A DNA stretch of 64,000 bases from Micromonospora chalcea (GCF_002926165.1 NZ_MAGP01000024.1:1-64000), one strand, 5' to 3'; numbered from the stretch's first letter, positions 50,712-59,727 are shown. Program-made: numbers and translations. The notes: generated by a model from the sequence alone, not told the origin.

Positions 50712-51245
50712 GTGCGGACGGTCGAACTGCTCTGCTCATCCGAACTGGAAGCGGCGGTTCGCGCTGCCTGGGACCGGCTCGCCGCTGCCGGGCTGCCCAG
50801 CCTGGCCCGCAACACGCACCCGACGAACCGGCCGCACCTGACGCTCGCCTCCGTCGAGGAGTTCCCGTCCGGCGCCGAGCAGCGACTGGCCGACCTCTGT
50901 GACGCGGCGCTGCCGCTGCCGGTGCGGCTGGGCCGGGTGGCGGTGCTCGACGGCAGCGCGCCACTGGTGTGGCTGGTCCGCCCGACACCGCAGCTCGTCG
51001 CGCTGCACGGCGCGGTCTGGGACGTGCTGGCCGAGGCGTCCGGCGGGCACTCGTGGCACCAGCCCGGCCGGTGGGTGCCGCACCTGAGCCTGGCGCTGCG
51101 GTTCGGCGCGGCGGACCGGCGGCGCGCCCGGGCGGTCGCCGGGGCGCACCCGCCGGCCGGGGCGTTCGTGGCGGCGCGCAGCTACGACGGCGACACCCGC
51201 ACGATCAGCGAGCTGACCACCGCCTGCCCGCGTTCCGGCGGCTGA
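50712..51245 (+). CDS. 2'-5' RNA ligase family protein
   Basis: 177-residue 2H-phosphoesterase fold protein with both H-x-[TS] motifs: PHLTL near residue 37 and PHLSL near residue 123. Family members hydrolyse or ligate 2',3'-cyclic phosphates; the in vivo substrate is usually unknown. TAGCCT six bases before GTG 50712 indicates a leaderless start. Confidence 0.88.
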   Translation: MRTVELLCSSELEAAVRAAWDRLAAAGLPSLARNTHPTNRPHLTLASVEEFPSGAEQRLADLCDAALPLPVRLGRVAVLDGSAPLVWLVRPTPQLVALHGAVWDVLAEASGGHSWHQPGRWVPHLSLALRFGAADRRRARAVAGAHPPAGAFVAARSYDGDTRTISELTTACPRSGG

Positions 51246-51330
51246 CCGAGAGGTCATACCCGGCGCTGGTGGGCGTCGGTTCCGCTGACCGGGACCCCCG
51301 GCGTGGGCAGATCCGGGTACTCTTCGCCCC

Positions 51331-52275
51331 ATGATCGACAGTGTTCGATTGGCGGTCGTCGGTGTGGGCAACAACACGTCGGCGTTGGTGCAGGGCATCG
51401 CCTTCTACCGCAACACCGGCAGCCTGGTAGGGCTCCACCGGCCAGAGATCGCGGGACTGTGCGTCAGCGACATCGACGTCGTCGCCGCTTTCGCCATGTC
51501 CGACCGAAAGGTGGGCAAGGATCTCCACGAGGCGATATTCATGCCGCCCAACAACTTCCCGCGCCTCGACACCGAACTTCCGCCCGCCGGCGTGACGGTG
51601 CGGCGTGGCCTGGTGGACTCGACGGAAGTCGAACGGGTGGCGCACGCGCTGGAAGGGGCGGAGGTGCTGCTCTACTCCGCTCCGAGCGGCCGGCCGGACA
51701 CGGCTCGGGCTTACGCCGAGGCGGCTCTGACAGCGGGAGTCGCGTTCGTGAACACCACGTCGGATCCGGTGGCCAGGCACGAGTCACTACTGGCACGTTT
51801 CGAGGAAGCCCGTGTGCCGTTGCTCGGCGACGACCTGGCCAGCCAGTTCGGCACCTCCGTGCTGCACCACGCACTACTGCGGCTGATCGAGGAGCGCGGC
51901 CTCACCCTGGGCAGCTCCTACCAGGTCAATCTGGGCGGGACCGAAGACTTCCGCAACCTGGTCGAGAACCCGAACACCAAGAAGCAGTCCAAGCTGAACG
52001 CCCTGGGGTCGTCCGGCAAGGTCCAGATGGCGCCCCTCGCGTACATGCCGCACCTGCGATCCCACAAGATCGCCCACCTCAACATCGAAGCGCAGGGCTG
52101 GGCCGAGACGGCGGTGAGTGTGGAGGTGCGCCTGCAGGTCCATGACCCGAGTGGTGCTGCCGGCGTCAACATCGACCTGATTCGTCTGGCGGCCATCGCC
52201 CTGCGGTCGGGTCGTGGCGGCTACCCGGCCGAAGCGGCATCCCTCCTGAAGTCCCCACCCGGAACCGCGATCTGA
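51331..52275 (+). CDS. Inositol-3-phosphate synthase-like protein (short, atypical)
   Basis: 314-residue homologue of myo-inositol-1-phosphate synthase (glucose-6-phosphate isomerisation/aldol cyclisation, NAD-dependent). Seen: Rossmann VGVGNNTSALVQGI, NTTSDPV, GDDLASQFGTSVLHHALLRL, NLGGTEDFRNLVENPNTKKQSK and IEAQGWAETAVSVEVRLQVHDP. It is shorter than typical actinobacterial enzymes, lacking N-terminal and insertion segments. Its codons are visibly richer in A/T than neighbours (TTCGATTGG, GCACTACTG), hinting at transfer. Likely a specialised paralogue rather than the housekeeping Ino1. Confidence 0.85.
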   Translation: MIDSVRLAVVGVGNNTSALVQGIAFYRNTGSLVGLHRPEIAGLCVSDIDVVAAFAMSDRKVGKDLHEAIFMPPNNFPRLDTELPPAGVTVRRGLVDSTEVERVAHALEGAEVLLYSAPSGRPDTARAYAEAALTAGVAFVNTTSDPVARHESLLARFEEARVPLLGDDLASQFGTSVLHHALLRLIEERGLTLGSSYQVNLGGTEDFRNLVENPNTKKQSKLNALGSSGKVQMAPLAYMPHLRSHKIAHLNIEAQGWAETAVSVEVRLQVHDPSGAAGVNIDLIRLAAIALRSGRGGYPAEAASLLKSPPGTAI

Positions 52276-52291
52276 CCCCAACCCCCGGACC

Positions 52292-52309
52292 GTTCGGCGC
52301 GGCCCGAAC
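52292..52309. promoter_or_regulatory. Operator upstream of ArsR-type regulator
   Basis: GTTCGG-N6-CCGAAC, 24 bases before ATG 52333. The identical arms and spacing recur at 53141-53158 before the P450. Confidence 0.65.
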
Positions 52310-52332
52310 CGTGCCCGTGTCAGCATGGGCCG

Positions 52333-53076
52333 ATGACCACCGGTGCCGACGGACGCGGACTCGCCGGGTTCGCCCGGCTGCTCGCCGACCCCACCCGGGC
52401 CGGCTTCTGCCTGGCCCTGCTCGACGGCCGCGCCTGGACCGCCGGGGAGCTGGCCCGCGCCGCCGGGGTGGCCGCGTCCACCGCGAGCGGCCACCTCACC
52501 CGGCTGGTGGCGGGCGGTCTGGTGGTCGAGGAGCGGCAGGGCCGCCACCGGTACGTCCGCCTCGCCGACCCGGGCGTCGCCCAGCTCGTCGAGGACCTGG
52601 CCGCGCGGGCGCCCGCACCGGCGGCCCCGCCCCGCACGTTGCGCGCCGCGTCGGCCGGTGCCGCCCTGGCGTACGCGCGCACCTGCTACGACCACCTGGC
52701 CGGGCGGCTCGGCGTGCTGCTGCACGACGCCCTGCTCGACCGTGGCGTGCTCGACCGCACCGGCGGCCTCGCGCTGACCGAGGCCGGCATGAGCTGGCTG
52801 GACCGTCTCGGCGTACCCGTCGAACCACTGCGCGGCACCCGGCGGCCGCTCGTCCGCGACTGCCTGGACTGGACCGAACGGCGCCCGCACCTGGCCGGCG
52901 CGGTCGGGGCGGCGCTGTGCGGGCGCTTCCTCGACCTCGGCTGGACCGCGCGCGGCAACGGCCGGGCGGTACGGGTCACCCCGGCGGGGCGGGACGCGCT
53001 GGCCGAGGCGCTCGGGCTCGACCCGGTGCTGCTGGCCGCGCCCGCCACCCGGGTCACCGGCCCGGCGCGCGCCTGA
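52333..53076 (+). CDS. ArsR-family transcriptional regulator
   Basis: 247-residue regulator. N-terminal winged HTH (LLADPTRAGFCLALLDGRAWTAGELARAAGVAASTASGHLTRLVAGGLVVEERQGRHRYVRLAD) then a 140-residue C-terminal region with scattered His and Cys (CYDHL, HDALLDRG, CLDW) that may sense a ligand or metal. It probably represses itself and the downstream P450/PEP-mutase pair, since the same operator precedes both. CAGCAT lies six bases before the ATG. Confidence 0.85.
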   Translation: MTTGADGRGLAGFARLLADPTRAGFCLALLDGRAWTAGELARAAGVAASTASGHLTRLVAGGLVVEERQGRHRYVRLADPGVAQLVEDLAARAPAPAAPPRTLRAASAGAALAYARTCYDHLAGRLGVLLHDALLDRGVLDRTGGLALTEAGMSWLDRLGVPVEPLRGTRRPLVRDCLDWTERRPHLAGAVGAALCGRFLDLGWTARGNGRAVRVTPAGRDALAEALGLDPVLLAAPATRVTGPARA

Positions 53077-53140
53077 CCCGCCCGTGCCCCGCGGCACCGG
53101 TCCCGCCCGCGGCTGACCGCCGGGTGTGCCCGGCCGGATC

Positions 53141-53158
53141 GTTCGGTCCGGGCCGAAC
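53141..53158. promoter_or_regulatory. Operator upstream of P450-PEP mutase operon
   Basis: GTTCGG-N6-CCGAAC, 24 bases before ATG 53182, overlapping the expected -35. TACGGT (53170-53175) is the -10 box of a leaderless mRNA. Confidence 0.65.
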
Positions 53159-53181
53159 TGTCGGCGCCCTACGGTCCGGTG

Positions 53182-54186
53182 ATGGATTCACCGACGATCA
53201 CGGCTGCTCCGGGCACGCCGCCCTGCGGGCCGCCGACCTCGGACGACGGCGGCTGGGTGGTCACCCGGTACGCGGACGTCGTCTCCCTCCTGACCGATCC
53301 CCGCTGCGTGGTGCCGCCCGCCGAGGAGGCGCCGGAGGGCGGCCTGGCATGGCTGCGCGCCTCGGTGAGCCGGTTCAGCCCGCCGGACCGGCATGCCGCG
53401 CGGCGAGCCGTCGGGGTGGCGGCGCTCGACACGCTCGACCCACGGGAACTGCGCGTGATCGCGGAACGGCTGACCGGGCGGATCCTCGACCGCGCCGCGA
53501 GCGCGGACAACGGCGGCGACCGGGTGGACGTGACCGGTGACCTGGCTCGGCGCGTACCCCTTGTGGTGCTGGCGGAGCGGCTCGGGCTGGCCGACCCGGC
53601 GGCGGCCGTCGCGGAGGTGACGGCGGTGGCCGCCGCCTACCACCCGGGCGCCGGCCCGGCGGCGGTGCGGCGGGCGGACCGGGCGGTGGCGGCGCTGCTG
53701 GCCATGTCGCCGCCCGCTCCGGCCGAGGTGACAGCGAACCGGCTCGGGCTGCTGGTGCAGGCCGCCGACGCCACCGCCGGGCTGATCGTGGCCGCCGTCC
53801 GGCACGGGCTCGACGCGCCGGACGGGCTCGAGACCGACGCGCTGCTCGCCGAGGTGCTGCGCCTCGACCCGCCGGTACGGGTCACCCGCCGGGTCGCCGC
53901 CGACCCGCTGACCCTGGACGGCCAGCCGGTGCGCGTGGGGGAGCGGCTGCTGCTGCGGTTCGACGCCGCCAACCGCGACCCGGCGGTCTTTCCGGAGCCG
54001 GACCGTTTCCGCGCCGGCCGGGCGAACGCCGCGCTGACGTTCGGCGCCGGCCCCCGCGGCTGCCCCGGGCAGCGGCACGCGCTCGCCCTGGCCGCCGGCG
54101 TGGTCGGCGTGCTGCGCCGCCGCTGCCGTCCCGGCGGCCCTACCCCTGACGTCCCGCCGACCCCACTCGAGGTGATCCTCCGATGA
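53182..54186 (+). CDS. Cytochrome P450 (short)
   Basis: 334-residue P450, shorter than the usual ~400 residues because N-terminal strands are reduced. Heme loop is FGAGPRGCPGQRHAL (Cys ligand) and E-x-x-R is in EVLRL. The I-helix reads QAADATAGL in place of AG-x-[DE]-T-T, so the acidic and second Thr positions are altered. ATG 53182 follows TACGGT by six bases. Overlaps the PEP-mutase-like gene (ATGA). Substrate unknown. Confidence 0.88.
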   Translation: MDSPTITAAPGTPPCGPPTSDDGGWVVTRYADVVSLLTDPRCVVPPAEEAPEGGLAWLRASVSRFSPPDRHAARRAVGVAALDTLDPRELRVIAERLTGRILDRAASADNGGDRVDVTGDLARRVPLVVLAERLGLADPAAAVAEVTAVAAAYHPGAGPAAVRRADRAVAALLAMSPPAPAEVTANRLGLLVQAADATAGLIVAAVRHGLDAPDGLETDALLAEVLRLDPPVRVTRRVAADPLTLDGQPVRVGERLLLRFDAANRDPAVFPEPDRFRAGRANAALTFGAGPRGCPGQRHALALAAGVVGVLRRRCRPGGPTPDVPPTPLEVILR

Positions 54187-54977
54187 CCGACCGGTACCGC
54201 GCATTCCGTGACCTGCACCGGCCCGGCGAACCGCTGCTCCTGCCGAACGCCTGGGACCACGCCTCCGCCGCGGCGCTCGCCGCCAGGGGCCATCAGGCGA
54301 TCGGTACGACCAGCCTGGGCGTGGCGGCGGCCGCCGGGCGGCCGGACGCCGTCAGGGCGACCCGCGCCGAGACGCTGGAGCTGGCGTACCGGCTGCGGGA
54401 CCTGCCGGCGCTGCTGACGGTGGACGTCGAGGACGGCTTCCACGATGACCCGGCGCAGGTCGCCGGGTTCGTGGGCGAGCTGGCCGCGCTCGGGGTGGTC
54501 GGCGTGAACCTGGAGGACGGGCGCCCGGACGGGCGACTGGCCCCGGCGGACCACGTCGCCGCCGTGATCGCTGCGGTCCGCGCGGCGGTGCCGCGGATGG
54601 TCGTCAACGCCCGCACCGACGCCTGGTGGCTGGGCGTGCCGGCGCCGCTGGACGAGGCACGGCGGCGGGCGGCGGCGTTCCGGGCCGCCGGTGCCGACTG
54701 CCTGTTCGTGCCCGGCGCGCCGGACGACCTGGTCGGCCTGCTCGCCGCCGAGGCGGGGTTGCCGCTGAACGTGCTGTACCGGCCGGGCGGCCCGGACCTC
54801 GCAGCCCTCGGGCGGCTCGGCGTGGCCCGGGTCAACACCGGATCGCTGCTGTTCCGGGCCGCGCTCGGTGCCGCGCTGCACCTGACCGACGCGATCGGCG
54901 CCGGGTGTGACGCGGGCCTGCCGGCGCCGCCCGGATACGAGGAGGTGCAGGCCCTGGTGTCGCCGTCCGCCACCTGA
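54183..54977 (+). CDS. Isocitrate lyase/PEP mutase superfamily protein
   Basis: 264-residue TIM-barrel enzyme: LLPNAWDHASAAALAARGHQAIGTTSLG, VDVEDGFHDDPAQVAGF (metal-binding Asp), GVNLEDGR, VVNARTDAWW and CLFVPG. The family cleaves or forms C-C or C-P bonds of oxaloacetate-like acids; this oxaloacetase-like branch has no assigned substrate. Coupled to the P450 and controlled by the same ArsR operator. Confidence 0.85.
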   Translation: MTDRYRAFRDLHRPGEPLLLPNAWDHASAAALAARGHQAIGTTSLGVAAAAGRPDAVRATRAETLELAYRLRDLPALLTVDVEDGFHDDPAQVAGFVGELAALGVVGVNLEDGRPDGRLAPADHVAAVIAAVRAAVPRMVVNARTDAWWLGVPAPLDEARRRAAAFRAAGADCLFVPGAPDDLVGLLAAEAGLPLNVLYRPGGPDLAALGRLGVARVNTGSLLFRAALGAALHLTDAIGAGCDAGLPAPPGYEEVQALVSPSAT

Positions 54978-55079
54978 TCGGGCACTTCGGGGGAGATGGG
55001 AGGAATCGCGCCTTCTCCGGTCTTTACGGTGTGTGCAGGCCCAATCACGCCGTGTCCTGACCGAGAGGGGACGGAGACC

Positions 55080-56039
55080 ATGCGAGTGCCCAGCCGCAGC
55101 CCCGGTCGCCAGCCCGGTCCCGCCGCCGTACCCACCGCTCCCGCCCGCCGGGTGCCCGCAGCCGGCCGGCGCGGCGACGCCGTCCCGGACCTGTCCGCGT
55201 ACCGGGCGGCGGTGGCGGACCTCCTGGTCGAGGTGGGCGCGCTCGCCGACGCGCCGTCGGCCACCGCCCGCCAGGTGCTGCTCGACCAGCGGCTGCGCGA
55301 ACCCGCCATCGCCGCCGTCCTCGACGCCACGCCCCAGGGGCTGATCGGGGCCCGGGAGACGCTGCTGCTGGAGATGGCCCGCTACCAGCCAAACGCGCGC
55401 AGCTCGGCGCAGGACCTTACCGCGCTGGTGCGGATCTACCTGCTCTCCCGCGTCGACGTGCTCTGGTGGCGGGACGCCCCGACGTTCCTCACCGACGACC
55501 AGGTCCGCACCAGCGCCGAACTCGTCGACCTGGAGTGGCTGCGCCGGCGCGGGCTGATCGAGTTCCGCTATCAGGAGCAGCCCGCCACGGTCGTGGGCCG
55601 GGGCCTGCGCGCGGCGCGCCGCCGGTTGCTTCCGGCCGCCACCCCGCGTACCGCCGGTCTGCTGTTCCGCCGGGCCCGCCGCGAGATGATCGCGTTCCTC
55701 AACGACCTGGCCCGGGAGTTCGCGGCCGTCGCGCCGGACGGCACGCCGCCGCTCTGGGTGACCAGCCTGGCCCGCAGCGCCGAGCACCAGTACCGGCTGC
55801 GCCGCCTGGGGTACGCCGCGATGGTGCCCAGCGGACACTGCCTCGGCTGGGCCGCCGATGTCGAGCTGGAATGGTACGAGCGCTTCGGCGCCCGTTCGGC
55901 CCTCGCCGGGTTGCTCCTGGCCCGCCAGGACGCCGGCGAGGTGAACGTGGTCGACGAGGGACAGGCCTGGCACGTGTGTCTCGCCCCGGACGCCCGCCGC
56001 CGCTACCGGCGGGCGTACGAGGCCGAGATGGGGGTGTGA
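55080..56039 (+). CDS. DUF5715/M15-like zinc peptidase-fold protein
   Basis: 319-residue protein. The C-terminal region carries the M15 (VanY/D-Ala-D-Ala carboxypeptidase) signature S-x-H-x2-G-x-A-x-D as SGHCLGWAAD (Ser251, His253, Asp260) and a second E...WH (Glu293, His298), all expected zinc/catalytic residues. The N-terminus is Pro/Ala/Arg-rich without a clear signal peptide; the middle (about 80-190) is helical with basic patches. GGGGACGGAGA precedes ATG 55080. Four bases separate it from an asparagine synthetase, suggesting joint action, possibly on peptidoglycan stems. Confidence 0.8.
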   Translation: MRVPSRSPGRQPGPAAVPTAPARRVPAAGRRGDAVPDLSAYRAAVADLLVEVGALADAPSATARQVLLDQRLREPAIAAVLDATPQGLIGARETLLLEMARYQPNARSSAQDLTALVRIYLLSRVDVLWWRDAPTFLTDDQVRTSAELVDLEWLRRRGLIEFRYQEQPATVVGRGLRAARRRLLPAATPRTAGLLFRRARREMIAFLNDLAREFAAVAPDGTPPLWVTSLARSAEHQYRLRRLGYAAMVPSGHCLGWAADVELEWYERFGARSALAGLLLARQDAGEVNVVDEGQAWHVCLAPDARRRYRRAYEAEMGV

Positions 56040-56043
56040 CCCG

Positions 56044-57654
56044 GTGTGCGGCATCGCGCTGAGCATCGGCCCCGAGGCCGACCCGGCCACGTTCCGCCGG
56101 ATGCTCACCGCGCTCGCGTCGCGTGGTGAGGTCACCGAGACCCGCCAGGAGAACGGCCTCCTGGCCGGCGTACGGCGCCTGAAGATCGTGGACCGGGAAC
56201 GGTCCGTCCAGCCGTGGATGTCGCCGGACGAGCGGCACCTGCTCTGCTACAACGGCGAGATCTTCAACCACCACGAGCTGCGCGCCGAGCTGACCCGGCT
56301 CGGGCACGAGTTCCGCACCACCGGCGACACCGAGGTCGTGCTGACCGCGTTCCGCCAGTGGGGCGAGAACGCGGTACGCCGGCTGCGTGGGGAGTACGCG
56401 TTCGTGATCGTCGAGCGGGACAGCGGGCGGGCGTACCTGGCCCGGGACCCGCTCGGGGTCAAGCCGCTGTACTGGTCCCGCCTGCCCGGCTGCCTGCACC
56501 TCGCCTCCGAGGTCAAGGCGCTCGTCGGGCACGGCGCGCCGATCGGCGAGGTGGCGCCCGGGCACCACGGCTGGGTCGAGCCCGGCGAACCGGTCCGGCC
56601 GCGCCCGCACGTCGACCTGCTCACCCTCGGCGACGGCCTGCCGGTGATCGACGACCCGGACGAGGCGGCCCTGCTGGTCCGCGTCGCGCTCACCGACGCG
56701 ATGCGGGCCCGGCTGGACACCGACCTCACCGTCGGCGTGCTGCTCTCCGGCGGCCTGGACAGCTCGCTGGCGCTGCTGCACGCCCGCGAACTGCACCCGG
56801 ACTGCGTGGCGGTCACCATCGGCGTGCCGGAGAGCCCCGACGTCGCGTACGCCCGGCGGCTCGCCGCCGACCTCGGCGTGCCGCACGAGGTGATCGAGCT
56901 GCGCCCCCGCGACATCCGGCTGGCCGACGTACGTGAGGCGATCCGGGTCTCCGAGCTGACCGAGTACGGCGACATCATCAACGCTGTCGTCTCGGTGCCG
57001 ATCTTCCGGCGGCTGCGCGAGCTGGGCGTACGGGTGGTGCTCACCGGCGACGGCTCCGACGAGCTGTTCGGCGGCTATCCGATGTACCACCAGGTCGGGC
57101 CGGAGCGGTCCCGCCGGCTGTTCCTGCACAAGATCCGCAACCTGTGCCGGACCGAGCTGCAACGGGTGGACCGGGCCAGCATGGCGCACGGGGTGGAGGC
57201 CCGGGTGCCGTTCCTCGACCTCAGCGTCGTCGAGCTGGCCATGCGGCTGCCGCTGGACCTCAAGCTGCGCGACGGGCAGGAGAAGTGGATCGTCCGGCAG
57301 GCCTTCGCCGACCTGCTGCCCGCCTACGTCCGGCAGCGGCCGAAGAACCCGATGTCGTACTCGTCCGGGCTGCACGAACGGGCCCGCCTCTACAAGCCGC
57401 TGTTCGCCCGGCTGCACCGCTCCTTCGGCTACGACCTGCTGGAACCGGTCCGCCGGGACTTCGACAGCGTGCTCACCCGCTGCGGCAACGACCTCGACCG
57501 GGCCATCGCCGAGGGCATGGCCCGGCCCGACTACACCGTGCTGGAACACGCCCGGGACCTGGTCGGCGCGGCCCGGTGGAACGCCGCGCCGATGGTCCGG
57601 CGGCTGGTCAACCCGCGCCGCACCCGAGGCGACGAGGCGCCCCTGCCCGGGTGA
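56044..57654 (+). CDS. Asparagine synthetase (glutamine-hydrolysing) family, AsnB/LtsA-like
   Basis: 536-residue amidotransferase. GTG start gives Val-Cys2, so Cys2 is the N-terminal glutaminase nucleophile (CGIALSIG); then CYNGEIFNHHELR, GDTEVVL, LARDPLGVKPLYW, synthetase PPi loop SGGLDSS, GDGSDELFGGYP and EARVPFLD. It could make Asn, but short AsnB homologues such as LtsA amidate diaminopimelate in cell-wall precursors. Tight pairing with the M15-like gene favours a cell-wall role; this is inference. Confidence 0.88.
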   Translation: MCGIALSIGPEADPATFRRMLTALASRGEVTETRQENGLLAGVRRLKIVDRERSVQPWMSPDERHLLCYNGEIFNHHELRAELTRLGHEFRTTGDTEVVLTAFRQWGENAVRRLRGEYAFVIVERDSGRAYLARDPLGVKPLYWSRLPGCLHLASEVKALVGHGAPIGEVAPGHHGWVEPGEPVRPRPHVDLLTLGDGLPVIDDPDEAALLVRVALTDAMRARLDTDLTVGVLLSGGLDSSLALLHARELHPDCVAVTIGVPESPDVAYARRLAADLGVPHEVIELRPRDIRLADVREAIRVSELTEYGDIINAVVSVPIFRRLRELGVRVVLTGDGSDELFGGYPMYHQVGPERSRRLFLHKIRNLCRTELQRVDRASMAHGVEARVPFLDLSVVELAMRLPLDLKLRDGQEKWIVRQAFADLLPAYVRQRPKNPMSYSSGLHERARLYKPLFARLHRSFGYDLLEPVRRDFDSVLTRCGNDLDRAIAEGMARPDYTVLEHARDLVGAARWNAAPMVRRLVNPRRTRGDEAPLPG

Positions 57655-57685
57655 GCCCGCGTGGCCCCGGTAGGAGGCCGCCGGG

Positions 57686-58561
57686 TCAGCGCCGCAGGTC
57701 CACGTCGGCGGCCACGCCGGAGACCGGGTCCATGCAGTGCACCGTCGGGCCCGGACGCAGCCGGGCGTCCGAGGCGTACCGCCGGGCCAGCTCCCGCCCG
57801 GCGGCGGCGTCGCCGCGGTCGGCGGCCACCAGCAGCGCGGCGACCTCGTCGACGAGCGTGAGGTCGGCGCCGGTCAGGTCCTCGGTCATCGCCCCGAAAC
57901 CGTCCCAGAGCAGCACCTCGTCCTTGTGCCGGTGGGCCAGCTCCAGCAGCACGTAGTCGTGGATGAACCAGTCGCCCCGGATCGGCAGCGACGGGTCCAC
58001 GCCGTAGCTGTCCGGGTCGACCCGGCCCGCCCGGTACGCCAGCCACACCCGGGCCGCCGACTCGAAGTGCCCGGCCTCCGGGTCGATGTCGTAGCCGTCG
58101 AACGGCCGGTCGCCGGCCGGGTCCAGCTCGGGGTCGGACCAGACCCACCGCTCGCCGTCCCACCACTCGGCGAGCACATGGTCGTGGTGCCAGCCGGGCA
58201 CGAAGTAGCTCGCGAACCCGACCCGGCTGCGGGCCGGGACGCCGTGCTGGCGCAGCGCCGCGACGGTGAGCAGCGTGTGGTCCCGGCAGCACCCGGCGAC
58301 CCGCTCGGCGGCCGGGCGCTCGGCGGTCAGCGGCAGCGGGAACCGCGACTGGTCGGCGTCGAGGATGCGGTCCAGCCAGCGCAGATTCACCTCGGCCCGG
58401 CGGACGTCCGGCAGCTCCACCCCGCCGGCCCGGTAGTGGATGATCACGTTGCGGGCGGTCGCCGCGACGGTGGGCAGGTCAGCCGGCACGGCGTCGAGCA
58501 GCGCCGCGTGGTGGCGGGGATCGCTGTACGGGGAGTGGGTCCGGTAGTCGTCGACGTCCAT
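57686..58561 (-). CDS. Transglutaminase-like domain protein
   Basis: 291-residue cytoplasmic protein. Catalytic triad pattern: Cys in GCCRDHTLLTVAAL, His in WHHDHVLAEWW and Asp in WVWSDPELDP, as in bacterial transglutaminase-like proteases. The rest is helical with an N-terminal DDYRTHSPYSDP. ATG 58561 gives the normal N-terminus. It is divergent from the linear-amide hydrolase across a 173-base spacer. Confidence 0.85.
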   Translation of the reverse strand: MDVDDYRTHSPYSDPRHHAALLDAVPADLPTVAATARNVIIHYRAGGVELPDVRRAEVNLRWLDRILDADQSRFPLPLTAERPAAERVAGCCRDHTLLTVAALRQHGVPARSRVGFASYFVPGWHHDHVLAEWWDGERWVWSDPELDPAGDRPFDGYDIDPEAGHFESAARVWLAYRAGRVDPDSYGVDPSLPIRGDWFIHDYVLLELAHRHKDEVLLWDGFGAMTEDLTGADLTLVDEVAALLVAADRGDAAAGRELARRYASDARLRPGPTVHCMDPVSGVAADVDLRR

Positions 58562-58734
58562 CCGGCCATTGTCGGCGCGGGACGCGGCCGGCGGGTGCCC
58601 GCTCGGCGCGCAATCTCGCGGCACCCGAATGCCAGGTCCGGTCACCGCCGGCGCGGTGGCGGATGTTCGCTGTGGTGCGGAGTTGACCGGGTCCCGGATG
58701 GACATCGGCGGACGCCTCTTCTAGCGTCGCTGTC

Positions 58735-59727
58735 ATGCGGAGGACCCTCATCGCCGGCGGGCTCGCGTTGCTCCTGCTCGGCACGGCCTGCGGGGAGAGC
58801 CGCCGGTCCGACCCGCCGGCCGCGGCCGGCTCGCCCACCGCCTCGCGGCAGGACCCGGGCCAGGTCGAACGGACGCTGGCCAGCCTCCGCAAGATCGACG
58901 ACCTGCCGATGTACGAGATGACGTACGACGGCGACTACGACCCGACCGCCGGGCTGGCCGGGTCGACGCCGCCGAGCCCGTTCGGCTGCTCGTTGTTCGC
59001 CGCGCTCGGCGACCGGGAGCGGCCGGTGTTCGCCCGCAACTTCGACTGGGAGCCGAACCCCGCGCTGGTGCTGCGCACCGACCCGCCGGACGGTTACGCC
59101 TCGATCTCGCTGGTCGACATCTCCTACCTGGGGGTGGCCGCCGACCCGACGGGGGACCGGCGGCTGCTGGACGCGCCGCTGCTGCCGTTCGACGGCATGA
59201 ACGAGCGGGGTCTCGCGGTCGGGCTGGCCGCCGACGACGGGGCGCGCGCCGAGCCGGTGCCGGGACTGCCGAAGGTGGGCTCGGTGCGCATCCTGCGCCT
59301 GGTGCTCGACTCGGCCGCGACCGTGGACGAGGCGGTCGCCGTGTTCAAGCGCTACAACCTGGACTTCGACGGCGGGCCGCCGCTGCACTACCTGCTGGCC
59401 GACGCGACCGGCACGTCGGCGGTGGTGGAGTTCGTCGACGGGAAGATGACAGTGGACCGGCGCAGCGGCCCGTGGCAGGCGCTGACGAACGTGCCGGCCG
59501 TCGGTGTGCCCGACCGGGAACTGCGCCAGGACCGCAGGTACGGGGTGCTGGCGAAGGAACTGGACCGCACCGGTGGGGTGGTCGACACGGCCGGGGCACT
59601 GCGGCTGCTGAACGCGGTACGCCAGTCGCACACCCGCTGGTCGGTCACGTACGGGCTGCGCAGCGGCGAGGTGCGGGTGGTCACGGCCGGTGGCGGCACC
59701 CGCGACTACCGCCTGCCGATGAGCTGA
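58735..59727 (+). CDS. Lipoprotein linear-amide C-N hydrolase (choloylglycine hydrolase/C45-like)
   Basis: 330-residue Ntn-hydrolase-like protein. Lipobox LGTAC (lipid-modified Cys), then the nucleophile region FGCSLFAAL...RPVFARNFDWE, typical of penicillin V acylase/bile salt hydrolase and C45 peptidases, LPFDGMNERGLAVGLA and HYLLADATGTSAVVEF. It would hydrolyse amides at the cell surface; substrate unknown. TAGCGT seven bases before ATG 58735 suggests a leaderless start. Confidence 0.88.
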   Translation: MRRTLIAGGLALLLLGTACGESRRSDPPAAAGSPTASRQDPGQVERTLASLRKIDDLPMYEMTYDGDYDPTAGLAGSTPPSPFGCSLFAALGDRERPVFARNFDWEPNPALVLRTDPPDGYASISLVDISYLGVAADPTGDRRLLDAPLLPFDGMNERGLAVGLAADDGARAEPVPGLPKVGSVRILRLVLDSAATVDEAVAVFKRYNLDFDGGPPLHYLLADATGTSAVVEFVDGKMTVDRRSGPWQALTNVPAVGVPDRELRQDRRYGVLAKELDRTGGVVDTAGALRLLNAVRQSHTRWSVTYGLRSGEVRVVTAGGGTRDYRLPMS

